From contig NZ_STGA01000062.1 in NCBI RefSeq assembly GCF_005222835.1, forward strand, positions 87,315 to 151,314: a DNA stretch of 64,000 bases, given 5' to 3'. The position numbers were made by a program, and so were the translations under genes. The notes beneath the pieces are model-generated. The model was not told the DNA's origin. It made no database searches and worked only from the letters and a program-made list of their open reading frames with translations. Below, piece by piece: positions 1 through 8,875 of this stretch (its first letter is position 1; every line of letters begins with the position of its first letter). This DNA is from Rhizobium sp. FKY42. Lineage in GTDB: Bacteria > Pseudomonadota > Alphaproteobacteria > Rhizobiales > Rhizobiaceae.

Positions 1-62
1 AGTCTTTCACGGTCGATACCGGCCGCAGACCACGCTTTGCACGCCTATTTGGAGTAACGAGA

Positions 63-248
63 ATGGCAGTACCGAAGAGAAAAGTGAGCCCGTCCAAGCG
101 CGGTATGCGCCGTTCGGCTGACGCCCTGAAGAACCCGACCTATGTCGAAGACAAGAACTCCGGCGAACTGCGTCGTCCGCACCATATCGACCTGAAGACC
201 GGTATGTATCGTGGTCGTCAGGTTCTGACGCCGAAGGAAAGCGCATAA
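63..248 (+). CDS. rpmF: 50S ribosomal protein L32
   Basis: This 61-residue basic protein is ribosomal protein L32 of the large subunit. The N-terminus [20 protein letters not shown] is the typical L32 start, and the length is normal for alphaproteobacteria. The zinc-binding cysteines found in some L32 proteins are absent, giving the C-minus form common in this group. The ATG lies just after a GGAGTAACGAGA stretch that serves as ribosome-binding site. A strong intrinsic terminator follows, so the gene ends its transcription unit; its promoter lies at or before the left edge of the window. The assignment is safe. Confidence 0.97.
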   Translation: MAVPKRKVSPSKRGMRRSADALKNPTYVEDKNSGELRRPHHIDLKTGMYRGRQVLTPKESA

Positions 249-272
249 GCGTTTTTCATCGTTCTGATGCTG

Positions 273-298
273 AAAGGCTGGCGTTCTGCCGGCCTTTT
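273..298 (+). terminator. Rho-independent terminator of rpmF
   Basis: A 9-bp stem (AAGGCTGGC with GCCGGCCTT, one G-U pair) closes a 5-base loop and runs into TTTTCTGTTTT. It lies 25 bases after the rpmF stop codon. Confidence 0.85.
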
Positions 299-458
299 CT
301 GTTTTGTGCGTTGGAAAATTATAAATGCGATCGGGGGCGGTCGTGATCGTCGCTTAAGGCTTCGCCTCTGAGAGCTGTCGCCCGGTCTTTTCGCGAGAGC
401 GGTCCGGGAGCCATGAGGCTCCCGTTCGCCAGCCTGATGGATCTCGTGCAGCCTTGGC

Positions 459-1049
459 TCAGGAGCCGAAGCTGTCCAGCCGGTTCTGCAAGGTGCGCAG
501 CTGCTCTTTCAGATCGTCTATGTCGCGCGGATCCGCGCTCTTCTTCGTCGCTTCGGGCGCGGGCTGAGGCGTCGCACCAAAGGGTGAGAACATCTGCATG
601 GCCTGGCGGAACATTTCCGTGTTTCGCCGAACTTGCTCTTCCATCAGCTGCATTGGAGCCTGGAGATTCTTTGTCAGCGGCGTTTCGCCGAAAGCGCGCG
701 TCATCTGTTCACGCATCTGCGTTTGCTGATCGGCGAAGGTCTTCATCGAGTGTTCGAGGAACGTAGGTACAACCATCTGCATCTGGTCGCCGTAATAGGA
801 GATCAGCTGGCGGAGGAATGAAATCGGCAACAGTGTGTTTCCGGTCTTCGATTCCTGCTCGAAGATAATCTGTGTCAGAACGGAATGGGTGATGTCCTCG
901 CCGCTCTTGGCGTCCTGTACCGTGAAATCCTCGCCGCGCTTGACCATCTGCGCAAGATCTTCCAGCGTCACGTAGGTGCTGGTGCCTGTGTTATAGAGCC
1001 GGCGGTTGGCATATTTTTTTATGACAACTTCACCATCCGTCTTGGCCAT
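459..1049 (-). CDS. phaR: Polyhydroxyalkanoate synthesis repressor PhaR
   Basis: This 196-residue protein is the PhaR regulator of polyhydroxybutyrate storage. In this family the repressor binds DNA and nascent PHB granules, and release from DNA switches on phasin and synthesis genes. The N-terminal domain (about residues 8-70) carries the hallmark IKKYANRRLYNTGTSTYV, the PHB/PHA accumulation-regulator DNA-binding domain. Residues 75-130 form the second conserved block (TLLPISFLRQLISYYGDQMQ), and the C-terminal 60 residues are variable and charged, ending in a probable coiled coil. It is transcribed divergently from phaA-phaB across a 250-bp intergenic region, which is the arrangement expected for a regulator of those genes. 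Confidence 0.95.
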   Translation of the reverse strand: MAKTDGEVVIKKYANRRLYNTGTSTYVTLEDLAQMVKRGEDFTVQDAKSGEDITHSVLTQIIFEQESKTGNTLLPISFLRQLISYYGDQMQMVVPTFLEHSMKTFADQQTQMREQMTRAFGETPLTKNLQAPMQLMEEQVRRNTEMFRQAMQMFSPFGATPQPAPEATKKSADPRDIDDLKEQLRTLQNRLDSFGS

Positions 1050-1300
1050 ATTTCTCTCCTGATCCCGTCAATATGGAATTTTGTATTTCGCTCCCGCGGC
1101 AACACTACGCTTAAATAAACCGCGCTGACAATGGATTTGTGCGATGCGAGAGCTTTGGATGATTCGCCCTCTAGGTTGAATCCCGGCATGCAAAGTTTTG
1201 ACAGGTGCCATGTGAAATCCATCGAAGGTCCCCTTTGACTTGTGGCTCAAGCTTTGCCAGTCTCCACCGCAACCAATCAGGGATTTTCGGAGGAACACCC

Positions 1301-2482
1301 ATGAGTCAGCCATCCATCGTTATTGCGTCTGCGGCGCGCACCGCCGTCGGTTCATTCAACGGGTCATTCGCCAACACGCCCGCCCATGAGCTGGGTGCGG
1401 CGGCTATCAAGGCGGCACTGGAACGCGCCAGGGTTGAAGCCGCCGAGGTCGATGAGGTAATTCTCGGACAAATTCTCACGGCTGGCGAAGGGCAGAATCC
1501 AGCGCGTCAGGCTGCGATAAAGGCAGGAATTCCTCAGGAAAAGACCGCCTGGGGCATGAATCAGCTCTGCGGCTCGGGTTTGCGCGCCGTTGCACTGGGC
1601 ATGCAGCAGATCGCACAGGGTGATGCGAAGATCATCGTCGCCGGCGGTCAGGAATCGATGTCCATGGCCCCGCACTGCGCACATCTGCGAAACGGCACCA
1701 AGATGGGCGACATGAAAATGATCGACACCATGATCAAGGATGGCCTGACGGATGCCTTCTACGGCTATCACATGGGCATCACGGCCGAGAACGTGGCACG
1801 TCAGTGGCAGCTTTCTCGCGATGAGCAGGATCAGTTCGCGCTCGCCTCGCAGAACAAGGCCGAAGCTGCACAGAAGGCTGGCCGTTTCGTGGACGAGATC
1901 ACGCCTTTCGTGGTCAAGGGCCGCAAGGGTGATGTCACGGTCGATGCCGATGAATATATCCGCGCCGGCGCCACGCTTGAAAGCATGACCAAGCTGCGTC
2001 CTGCTTTCGACAAGGAAGGAACTGTTACCGCTGGCAATGCGTCTGGCATCAATGACGGCGCTGCCGTGGCACTGCTCATGACCGAGGAAGAAGCCGTGCG
2101 CCGCGGCCTCGTCCCGTTGGCGCGCATCGTTTCCTGGGCAACGGCGGGCGTTGATCCGCAAATCATGGGAACGGGACCTATCCCGGCATCGCGGCGAGCG
2201 CTGGAAAAGGCTGGCTGGTCGGTCAAGGATCTGGACCTGGTGGAGGCAAACGAAGCATTTGCTGCGCAGGCCTGCGCCGTCAACAAGGATATGGGCTGGG
2301 ATCCGTCGATCGTAAACGTGAACGGCGGCGCGATTGCCATCGGACATCCGGTGGGTGCTTCCGGTGCACGCGTCATGAATACGCTTCTGTTTGAAATGAA
2401 GCGTCGTGGCGCCAAGAAAGGTCTTGCAACACTGTGCATTGGCGGCGGAATGGGCGTCGCCATGTGCTTCGAGGCCATGTGA
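1301..2482 (+). CDS. phaA: Acetyl-CoA acetyltransferase (beta-ketothiolase)
   Basis: This 393-residue thiolase condenses two acetyl-CoA to acetoacetyl-CoA, the first step of PHB synthesis; the reverse reaction serves ketone-body breakdown. The nucleophilic cysteine is C90 in [10 protein letters not shown]. The C-terminal signatures [17 protein letters not shown] and [11 protein letters not shown] supply the catalytic histidine and second cysteine. The start at 1301 follows a good ribosome-binding site (GGAGGAAC); the frame is open further upstream but has no such site. phaB follows after 150 bases, so the two probably form one operon, divergent from phaR. The name phbA is also used for this gene. 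Confidence 0.96.
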   Translation: MSQPSIVIASAARTAVGSFNGSFANTPAHELGAAAIKAALERARVEAAEVDEVILGQILTAGEGQNPARQAAIKAGIPQEKTAWGMNQLCGSGLRAVALGMQQIAQGDAKIIVAGGQESMSMAPHCAHLRNGTKMGDMKMIDTMIKDGLTDAFYGYHMGITAENVARQWQLSRDEQDQFALASQNKAEAAQKAGRFVDEITPFVVKGRKGDVTVDADEYIRAGATLESMTKLRPAFDKEGTVTAGNASGINDGAAVALLMTEEEAVRRGLVPLARIVSWATAGVDPQIMGTGPIPASRRALEKAGWSVKDLDLVEANEAFAAQACAVNKDMGWDPSIVNVNGGAIAIGHPVGASGARVMNTLLFEMKRRGAKKGLATLCIGGGMGVAMCFEAM

Positions 2483-2632
2483 TGATTGTGTTTCCGGCCA
2501 CATAGAAGGGCTGGCGTGTGAAAATGAAGCGCGTCGTCGCTTTAGGCGATGCGCTTCAAAATTTGTGTCGCATGCCGTGATCGTATTTGAGCTGAACACA
2601 AATGCGCGGCATGCCTTTTCGGGGGGAACTTC

Positions 2633-3358
2633 ATGTCGAGAGTAGCATTGGTATCGGGCGGAACGCGTGGCATTGGAGCAGCGATCGCGCTGGCTTTGAA
2701 AACGGCGGGCTACAAGGTCGCAGCGAATTACGCCGGTAACGAAGAAAAAGCGAACGCATTCCGGGATGTGACAGGCATTCCCGTCTTTAAGTGGGACGTG
2801 TCATCTTACGAGGCATGCGTGGATGGCGTTGCTCGGGTAGAAGCGGAGCTTGGACCGGTCGATGTGCTGGTCAACAATGCCGGCATCACGCGTGACGCCA
2901 TGTTCCATAAAATGAGCCCGGCTCAATGGAATGAAGTCATCAACACCAATCTGACCGGTCTCTTCAATATGACCCATCCGGTCTGGTCGGGTATGCGAGA
3001 CCGCGGCTTCGGCCGCATCATCAATATTTCCTCCATCAATGGGCAGAAGGGCCAGATGGGACAGGCGAACTATTCCGCAGCAAAGGCGGGCGACCTCGGC
3101 TTCACCAAGGCGCTTGCGCAGGAGGGGGCTGCGAAAAACATTACCGTCAACGCGATCTGCCCCGGCTATATCGCGACTGAAATGGTCATGGCGGTTCCGG
3201 AAAAGGTGATGAACGAGCGCATTCTGCCGCAGATCCCGGTCGGGCGTCTTGGCCAGCCGGAGGAAATCGCTCGCTGCGTAGTGTTCCTCGCTTCAGACGA
3301 GGCTGGCTACATCACCGGCTCGACGATCTCTGCCAATGGTGGCCAGTATTTTTCGTGA
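2633..3358 (+). CDS. phaB: Acetoacetyl-CoA reductase
   Basis: This 241-residue short-chain dehydrogenase reduces acetoacetyl-CoA to (R)-3-hydroxybutyryl-CoA with NADPH, the second step of PHB synthesis. The cofactor loop GGTRGIG is at residues 9-15, NNAG at 81-84, and the catalytic Ser-Tyr-Lys set is visible around NISS (131-134), Y147 and K151. The length matches the PhaB family. The start follows GGGGGGAAC. A hairpin (GAAGCGC...GCGCTTC, about 2525-2557) lies between phaA and phaB but lacks a U-tract, so read-through is expected. The PHB synthase gene phaC is not in the window. Confidence 0.95.
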   Translation: MSRVALVSGGTRGIGAAIALALKTAGYKVAANYAGNEEKANAFRDVTGIPVFKWDVSSYEACVDGVARVEAELGPVDVLVNNAGITRDAMFHKMSPAQWNEVINTNLTGLFNMTHPVWSGMRDRGFGRIINISSINGQKGQMGQANYSAAKAGDLGFTKALAQEGAAKNITVNAICPGYIATEMVMAVPEKVMNERILPQIPVGRLGQPEEIARCVVFLASDEAGYITGSTISANGGQYFS

Positions 3359-3701
3359 TGGGACTGAAAGGACGAGCGTCGACGATTTAGCGGCGGCGCT
3401 CGTTCAAGCCTGGTCACGAGAAACCTCATCACTTTGGTCGCCGGAAAATCCTGCGCGTGGCCAATGCGGCGTTACTGCGCTTCTGGCGCAGGAGCTTCTG
3501 GGTGGAGCTATCGTAAAAACACACACGGCTGTTGGGCCGCATTTCTACAACTGCATCGACGGGCAACGTGTTGATCTCACTGCTTCGCAGTTTGACCAAT
3601 TGCCAACATATCAGGATTTGCCTTCTTCCCGAGAAGAAGCGGAAAGCGACTGTACTGCAGAGCAGTTGAGCGCCCTGCGCCGAGCATTTTGCTTGTCGTG
3701 A
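3336..3701 (+). CDS. YunG-like protein of unknown function
   Basis: This 121-residue protein resembles the YunG family of small cytoplasmic proteins with no established function. The family pattern is visible: WSRETSSLWSPENPARGQCGVTALLAQ near residues 26-53, then a conserved HFYN (about 70) and a VDLTASQF block (about 78-85). A conserved Cys-Gly-Val and His-Phe-Tyr-Asn suggest a papain- or transglutaminase-like fold, but that is inference. The only reasonable start (ATG at 3336) lies 23 bases inside the end of phaB, so translation is probably coupled to phaB. A strong terminator follows directly. The family match is from memory of the motif, not from a search. Confidence 0.7.
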   Translation: MVASIFRDGTERTSVDDLAAALVQAWSRETSSLWSPENPARGQCGVTALLAQELLGGAIVKTHTAVGPHFYNCIDGQRVDLTASQFDQLPTYQDLPSSREEAESDCTAEQLSALRRAFCLS

Positions 3702-3743
3702 AAAAAAGGCCGGGGCTAAACACTTAGTGCTCCGACCTTTTTT
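3702..3743. terminator. Bidirectional intrinsic terminator
   Basis: A7GGCCGGGGC pairs across a short loop with GTGCTCCGACCTTTTTT. The A-tract on one side and the T-tract on the other let it end transcription of the YunG-like gene and of the convergent lipoprotein gene. Confidence 0.85.
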
Positions 3744-3764
3744 CTTCGTCGGAATGACAGATAA

Positions 3765-4019
3765 TTAGCGGCAACGCGCTTCGTAGTTGCGACCGTAGCG
3801 GTCACGATAGATGCAGTAACCGCGACGTTCCTGCGATTGACCGATGGCAGCGCCAACAAGACCGCCACCGACTGCGCCGACGGCTGCGCCGCCCCAGCTG
3901 TTGGTTACAGCACCGCCGATGACTGCGCCGGTGCCGGCACCAATAGCCGTTCCGCGTTCTGTCGCCGTGCAGGATGCAAGCATGCCGACCAATGCTGCGG
4001 CGGTAAGTATCTTTTTCAT
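3765..4019 (-). CDS. Small glycine-zipper outer-membrane lipoprotein
   Basis: This 84-residue protein starts with a lipoprotein signal, MKKILTAAALVGMLASC, in which the lipobox cysteine is C17. The mature part carries a glycine-zipper stretch (GTAIGAGTGAVIGGAVTN and GGAAVGAVGGGLVGAAIG, about residues 24-64) and a short C-terminus with two further cysteines (YCIYRDRYGRNYEARCR). Such proteins sit in the cell envelope of rhizobia; their function is not known. A GGAACCAGGAC ribosome-binding site precedes the ATG. It follows the DUF3309 gene after 40 bases on the same strand, so both may be transcribed from the stress-type promoter upstream of that gene. Confidence 0.85.
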   Translation of the reverse strand: MKKILTAAALVGMLASCTATERGTAIGAGTGAVIGGAVTNSWGGAAVGAVGGGLVGAAIGQSQERRGYCIYRDRYGRNYEARCR

Positions 4020-4059
4020 GTCCTGGTTCCTTCCCTGTTAAACCTTGCGATGTTCTTGA

Positions 4060-4215
4060 TTAGATCCTGCCCATAAGAAGCAGGATGATGATGATGAGTA
4101 CAACGAGGCCCAACCCACCCGATGGACCATAGCCCCAATTGCGGCTGTGGCCCCAGTTTGGCAGGGCACCGATCAAGAGAAGGATCAAGATCACAAGAAG
4201 AATAGTGCCGAGCAT
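4060..4215 (-). CDS. DUF3309-type small membrane protein
   Basis: This 51-residue protein has the layout of DUF3309: a hydrophobic N-terminal helix (MLGTILLVILILLLIGALP), a short polar turn rich in Trp, Gly and Ser (NWGHSRNWGYGPSGG), and a second hydrophobic helix (LGLVVLIIIILLLMGRI). It should be a two-helix inner-membrane protein. The start codon follows a clear GGAGGCC ribosome-binding site at 6 bases. The family is small, widespread in Alphaproteobacteria and without known function. An exact general-stress (EcfG) promoter match lies about 50 bases upstream, so expression in stress or stationary phase is likely. Confidence 0.85.
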   Translation of the reverse strand: MLGTILLVILILLLIGALPNWGHSRNWGYGPSGGLGLVVLIIIILLLMGRI

Positions 4216-4264
4216 TTTTGGCCTCCGATACTGAAATGCGGGCGACGGATCGTCGTGCGGCGGT

Positions 4265-4289
4265 AACGGCTTGGCTCACTTTTGGTTCC
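4265..4289 (-). promoter_or_regulatory. EcfG (general stress sigma) promoter
   Basis: On the minus strand GGAAC (4289-4285) is followed after exactly 16 bases by CGTT (4268-4265). This equals the published alphaproteobacterial EcfG/RpoE2 consensus (GGAAC, 18-19 bases, TT). It points at the DUF3309 gene, whose start codon lies 49 bases downstream of the -10 element. Confidence 0.75.
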
Positions 4290-4521
4290 AGGCTTGCCTC
4301 ACGATTCGGCCGCTTTGTTCAATTGTCTGTGTTCTCGATCCTCCTACCGGATGATGGCGATTGAATCAGCGCGAGCGGCGGCGATGGCTCTTGCTGGTTG
4401 ATACCCATTGACGATTAATTTGTCTTCTCCGGCATTTCTGCTTGCCATTCGCGGACGCAGTCGCCATGTGTGGTTCGACCGCCCGCGAAGGTGGTGACAG
4501 TAATTGTGCGGAAGACAGGCT

Positions 4522-7500
4522 TTGAATTCACAAGCCCCCATGATCTTGAGCGGTCGCGGTGTAACTGCGGTCCTCGGCCCGACGAACACCGGCAAGACGC
4601 ATTATGCGATCGAGCGAATGGTGGCGCATGGCTCCGGGGTCATCGGACTTCCTCTGCGACTTCTCGCGCGCGAGGTCTATACAAGGCTGGTCGAGAAAGT
4701 GGGACCGACCCATGTGGCGCTTGTCACGGGCGAAGAAAAGATCAGCCCACCCAATGCCCGCTTTTCCGTTTGTACCGTCGAGGCCATGCCGCGCGAAACA
4801 AAGTCGGCATTTGTTGCCATCGATGAAGTGCAACTGGCAGGCGATCTGGAGCGCGGCCACATCTTCACCGACCGCATTCTGCACCTGCGAGGACGGGAGG
4901 AGACGTTGCTGCTGGGAGCCGGTACCATGCGCCCGATCCTGGAGCGGTTGCTTCCAGGTCTGACGGTGATCGAACGCCCGCGCCTTTCCCAGCTGTTCTA
5001 TGCGGGGCAGAAGAAGATTACCCGCCTGCCGCAACGCTCGGCCATTGTCGCCTTCTCGGCTGATGAGGTCTATGCCATTGCTGAGCTCATCCGACGCCAG
5101 CGGGGCGGTGCCGCCGTTGTTCTGGGTGCGCTCAGCCCTCGTACCCGCAATGCGCAGGTAGGGCTCTACCAGTCCGGGGATGTGGAATATCTGGTTGCAA
5201 CCGATGCGATCGGCATGGGCCTCAACCTCGATGTCGACCACGTGGCCTTTGCACAGGATCGCAAGTTCGACGGCTATCAGTTTCGCAATCTCAACCCGGG
5301 CGAACTCGGCCAGATCGCCGGGCGTGCGGGACGGCATCTAAAGGACGGTACGTTTGGCGTGACGGGTCAGGTCCAGCCGTTCGATGACGAGTTGGTCGAG
5401 CGAATCGAGACCCATCAGTTCGATCCCGTGAAGGTTCTGCAGTGGCGTTCAAAGGTGCTCGATTTCTCCTCATTGAGAGATTTGCGGGCAAGCCTCGATG
5501 TGGCACCTGTCATCCAAGGGTTGACCCGTGCGCTTCCGGCAACGGACAGTCAGGCGCTGGATTATCTTTCGCGCTATCCGGAGGTCATTGATATGACCAC
5601 AAGTCCGGAGCGAGTCGAAAAATTGTGGGATGCCTGTGCGCTCCCGGACTACCGACGAATTACGCCTGCCCAGCATGCGGACCTGATTTCGACGATTTTT
5701 TCAGATCTGGTGCGAATCGGCTGGGTGAATGAAGATTTCATGGCCGAACAGGTGCAGCGCGCCGACCGGACGGATGGCGAGATCGATACGCTTTCCGCGC
5801 GAATCGCACAAATTCGAACGTGGACTTATGTATCCAACCGGCCGGGGTGGCTTGCGCATCCGACACACTGGCAAGAAAAGACTCGGGAAATCGAGGACAG
5901 GTTGTCGGACGCGCTGCATGAAAGGTTGACGAAACGCTTTGTTGATCGCAGGACATCTGTGCTCATGAAGCGCCTGAGAGAGAATGCGATGCTGGAAGCT
6001 GAAATCAGTGTGAATGGAGATGTCTTCGTAGAGGGACATCACGTCGGTCAACTCGCCGGTTTCCGGTTTACCCCGATAGCGGGTACCGAGGGGCCAGATG
6101 CGAAAGCCGTGCAGGGGGCAGCCCAGAAGGCGCTGGCGCTCGAATTCGAGGCGCGCGCCGCGCGTCTCTACGCGTGCGGCAATGGTGATCTGGCGCTCGG
6201 GTCGGACGGCTTCGTTCGCTGGCTGGGTGAGCCGGTCGCAAAGCTCGCGGCAGGCGACCACATCATGCATCCGCGCCTTATCCTGCTTTCCGACGAGCAG
6301 TTGACCGGCAATGCACGCGATCATGTGGCGGCGCGCCTTGAGCGCTTCGTCAACCATCACATTGCAACGGTTCTGAAGCCGTTGGACGATCTGTCTCGCG
6401 CCGAAGACCTCCAGGGTCTGGCAAAGGGTCTGGCGTTTCAGTTGGTCGAGAATCTCGGCCTGATGTTCCGGCGCGATGTGGCCGATGAGGTAAAGTCGCT
6501 GGATCAGGATGCGCGCGCTTCGATGCGCCGCTACGGCATCCGCTTCGGCGCCTACCATATCTTCATGCCGCTTCTGTTGAAGCCGGCCCCGGCGGAACTG
6601 ATCACGCTCCTTTGGGCGCTGAAGCACGACGGTCTGGACAAGCCGGGTTATGGCGATCTGATACCGGCACTTGCGGCGGGCCGCACCTCGGTTGTCACCG
6701 ACCCCTCTTTCGAGCGTAGCTTCTACAAGCTTGCGGGCTTTCGCTTCCTTGGCAAGCGCGCCGTGCGTGTCGATATCCTCGAGCGTCTGGCTGATCTCAT
6801 CCGTCCGCTCTTGCAATGGAAGCCGGGTTCCAGCGCGCGTCCTGACGGCGCCTACGATGGACGTCGTTTTGTCACGACAACCGCCATGCTTTCCATTCTG
6901 GGCGCGACGCCTGATGACATGGAAGAGATTCTCAAAGGCCTGGGCTATCGCGCCGATGCAGTGAGTGCAGAGGAGGCGCAAGCGTTTCTGGCCAGCCAGC
7001 AGCCTTCGTCAGTTGCGCCAGCCTCTGATGCGGCTGAAACCGCTGATTCAGGAGTTGATGCAGATCCAGCGCCGCAGGAACAGGCTGGCGAAATGCCTGT
7101 CGCACCTGAAGTTGCTGCCGAAGCGACTGCGGGTGAACCTGCCGTAGCTGAAGAGCCGAAGCCTGTCCTTCTCTGGCGTCCCGGCGGTGGCCGTGCGGAA
7201 AATCAGCGTGGCGGACAGCGTCCGCAGGGCGAGCGCCGCGCACCAAACAATGCCCCACGTCAGGGCGAAGGTCGTCGCGACAATCGTGACAACCGCGAAA
7301 GAGGCGAGCGCACCGAGCAGGGCGGACGTCCGAACCGGGACGGTGGCTCTCATCGTGATGGTGGCAGACCCAACCATCGCGGTGATCGCCAGGAGGGTCG
7401 TCCTGATCGCGGTCGGGGAGACCGTCCGGAGCGTGGTGACCGCGGCAAAGCGCCGCAGCCCGCTCGGTTCGAGGCCAAGCCTGCGCGCAAGGAGAAACCA

Positions 7501-7560
7501 ATTGATCCGGATTCACCTTTCGCAAAGCTCGCGGCCCTGAAAGAGCAGATGAAGAAGTAA
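4522..7560 (+). CDS. SUV3-like DEAD/DEAH-box RNA helicase with Arg/Gly-rich tail
   Basis: This protein of about 1012 residues is a superfamily-2 helicase of the SUV3 type. Motif I is GPTNTGKTH near the N-terminus, motif II is the AIDEVQLA block, and QIAGRAGRH is motif VI of the second RecA domain. The middle half (about residues 330-790) is a helical helicase-associated region. The last 200 residues change character: first Ala/Glu/Pro-rich, then a long Arg/Gly/Asn/Asp-rich stretch with many RGD, RGG and NRD units, a typical flexible RNA-binding tail, and finally a short conserved end (SPFAKLAALKEQMKK). TTG at 4522 is preferred because GGAAG sits 7 bases upstream; TTG 4504 and ATG 4540 are alternatives. 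One base separates it from the S4 gene, so RNA metabolism is the shared theme. Confidence 0.9.
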   Translation: MNSQAPMILSGRGVTAVLGPTNTGKTHYAIERMVAHGSGVIGLPLRLLAREVYTRLVEKVGPTHVALVTGEEKISPPNARFSVCTVEAMPRETKSAFVAIDEVQLAGDLERGHIFTDRILHLRGREETLLLGAGTMRPILERLLPGLTVIERPRLSQLFYAGQKKITRLPQRSAIVAFSADEVYAIAELIRRQRGGAAVVLGALSPRTRNAQVGLYQSGDVEYLVATDAIGMGLNLDVDHVAFAQDRKFDGYQFRNLNPGELGQIAGRAGRHLKDGTFGVTGQVQPFDDELVERIETHQFDPVKVLQWRSKVLDFSSLRDLRASLDVAPVIQGLTRALPATDSQALDYLSRYPEVIDMTTSPERVEKLWDACALPDYRRITPAQHADLISTIFSDLVRIGWVNEDFMAEQVQRADRTDGEIDTLSARIAQIRTWTYVSNRPGWLAHPTHWQEKTREIEDRLSDALHERLTKRFVDRRTSVLMKRLRENAMLEAEISVNGDVFVEGHHVGQLAGFRFTPIAGTEGPDAKAVQGAAQKALALEFEARAARLYACGNGDLALGSDGFVRWLGEPVAKLAAGDHIMHPRLILLSDEQLTGNARDHVAARLERFVNHHIATVLKPLDDLSRAEDLQGLAKGLAFQLVENLGLMFRRDVADEVKSLDQDARASMRRYGIRFGAYHIFMPLLLKPAPAELITLLWALKHDGLDKPGYGDLIPALAAGRTSVVTDPSFERSFYKLAGFRFLGKRAVRVDILERLADLIRPLLQWKPGSSARPDGAYDGRRFVTTTAMLSILGATPDDMEEILKGLGYRADAVSAEEAQAFLASQQPSSVAPASDAAETADSGVDADPAPQEQAGEMPVAPEVAAEATAGEPAVAEEPKPVLLWRPGGGRAENQRGGQRPQGERRAPNNAPRQGEGRRDNRDNRERGERTEQGGRPNRDGGSHRDGGRPNHRGDRQEGRPDRGRGDRPERGDRGKAPQPARFEAKPARKEKPIDPDSPFAKLAALKEQMKK

Positions 7561-7561
7561 G

Positions 7562-7900
7562 ATGACGGGAGAGCCACTTGGAGAGCAGCGTCAGCGCATC
7601 GACAAGTGGCTTTTCTTTGCCCGGCTTGTGAAGTCCCGAGCTTTGGCTCAGGCCCTTGTTGAAGGCGGGCTCGTTTCGGTCAATGGCCAGGTGATCACAC
7701 TGCCGAGCCGACTGATCCGTTGCGGGGACCGTATCGATCTTGCCCTCGAGAGCGGCGATAAGCGGCTCGTGATGCGAGCTGCTGGCGAGCGCCGTGGCCC
7801 CTATACGGAAGCATCCCGACTGTACGAGGATGTCTCCGAACCACAGGCGAGGCTGTCGGCCTTCGAACGCGCTCAGCGAATGGTTCGCCCTCTGAAATAA
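7562..7900 (+). CDS. S4-domain RNA-binding protein (heat-shock protein 15-like)
   Basis: This 112-residue protein contains one S4 RNA-binding domain near its N-terminus: RIDKWLFFARLVKSRALAQALVEGG followed by VNGQVI and the RCGDRIDL strand. The layout is that of HslR/Hsp15, which in E. coli binds stalled 50S subunits carrying peptidyl-tRNA. The C-terminal 40 residues are charged and probably extend the RNA surface. The gene starts one base after the helicase stop codon, which means co-transcription and probably translational coupling. Confidence 0.88.
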   Translation: MTGEPLGEQRQRIDKWLFFARLVKSRALAQALVEGGLVSVNGQVITLPSRLIRCGDRIDLALESGDKRLVMRAAGERRGPYTEASRLYEDVSEPQARLSAFERAQRMVRPLK

Positions 7901-8168
7901 ATTTCACCGTGATTCCCTGGTTTTCGCGGATGAAATTGCGCAATTCGCCGCGCCGTTTCGAACTTTGTTTCGCTTCTCGCGAACGTGCAACAAACTGGCT
8001 CCATGGACGTTTTGGTCCATTCTCTTTTGCCTTGCGAATGGCGCGCAAAGCCTTTAGGGACAAGGCAAGCGGGCTTTAGCGTTTCGCGGATCAAGCGGAT
8101 ACCTGTTGGAGCCCTTTGCCGTCGCTTTCCGACGGTGCCTGAACACTGGATTTTTGCTGGAGTGCCTC

Positions 8169-8507
8169 ATGACGTATGTCGTGACTGATAACTGTATCCG
8201 TTGCAAGTATACTGATTGCGTCGAAGTCTGCCCGGTAGATTGCTTCTATGAGGGCGAGAACTTTCTGGTAATCCATCCGGATGAGTGCATCGATTGCGGT
8301 GTTTGCGAGCCGGAATGTCCGGCAGAGGCCATCAAGCCCGATACGGAGCCGGGCCTCGACAAGTGGCTGAAGGTCAATGCTGAATATGCTCAGGTCTGGC
8401 CCAACATTACGGTGAAGCGTGATGCGATGCCGGAAGCCAAGGAAATGGACGGCGTGCAAAACAAATTCGAGCAGTATTTCTCTGCAGAGCCGGGTAAGGG
8501 CGACTGA
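8169..8507 (+). CDS. fdxA: Ferredoxin FdxA (seven-iron type)
   Basis: This 112-residue acidic ferredoxin carries two clusters near the N-terminus. The ligands are [14 protein letters not shown] (residues 9-22) and [12 protein letters not shown] (about 39-50). This spacing, with the longer first loop, is that of seven-iron ferredoxins holding one 3Fe-4S and one 4Fe-4S cluster. The tail of 60 residues is the usual FdxA C-terminus ([19 protein letters not shown]). GGAG stands 6 bases ahead of the ATG at 8169. It transfers electrons in the cytoplasm; the partner is not evident. Its position next to carD is often seen in Rhizobiales. Confidence 0.95.
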   Translation: MTYVVTDNCIRCKYTDCVEVCPVDCFYEGENFLVIHPDECIDCGVCEPECPAEAIKPDTEPGLDKWLKVNAEYAQVWPNITVKRDAMPEAKEMDGVQNKFEQYFSAEPGKGD

Positions 8508-8875
8508 GCACCCGACGGACTTCCGTTTAATCTCTGCTTAAGTATTAGGCAGTGACGAATCGTTGCAAGCATGCGACTGCGAAAGCAAATCATTGATTCG
8601 CGCCCATAATTGTGGTAGACAATAGAAACTGTTCCACAAAGCGGCATTCGCGTGCCCAAAAACATCACGAAAGCAAAAAATCACCCGCCGCGGTTTCCGT
8701 GACATACCACATGTGTGAATGTCTTGGTCGCAGATCGCGGAGAGGGAGTTGTTTTCGCGCGCGTTTGGCGGATCAGTATGGAGTCACCCGACGGTTCCCC
8801 CGTCTCATCCGGGCCTGACAGACCCGGCCCCGGCACATGGACAGCCGGGTGCGTAACAGGGAGTTTGTTAAACGA
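8508..8875. other. fdxA-carD intergenic region
   Basis: This 368-base stretch holds no open frame with a credible start and ribosome-binding site. It should contain the carD promoter; a loose match (TTGATT, 17 bases, TAGACA, about 8592-8620) was seen but is too weak to call. No terminator with a U-tract follows fdxA, so some read-through is possible. Confidence 0.5.

Noticed and set aside
2525..2557. Hairpin between phaA and phaB as a terminator
   Set aside because: No U-tract follows and the two genes belong to one pathway, so termination is not expected.
1364..2599. 411-residue open frame opposite phaA
   Set aside because: Antisense shadow of a complete thiolase.
5701..6981. 426-residue open frame opposite the helicase
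   Set aside because: Antisense shadow; the helicase motifs continue unbroken on the plus strand.
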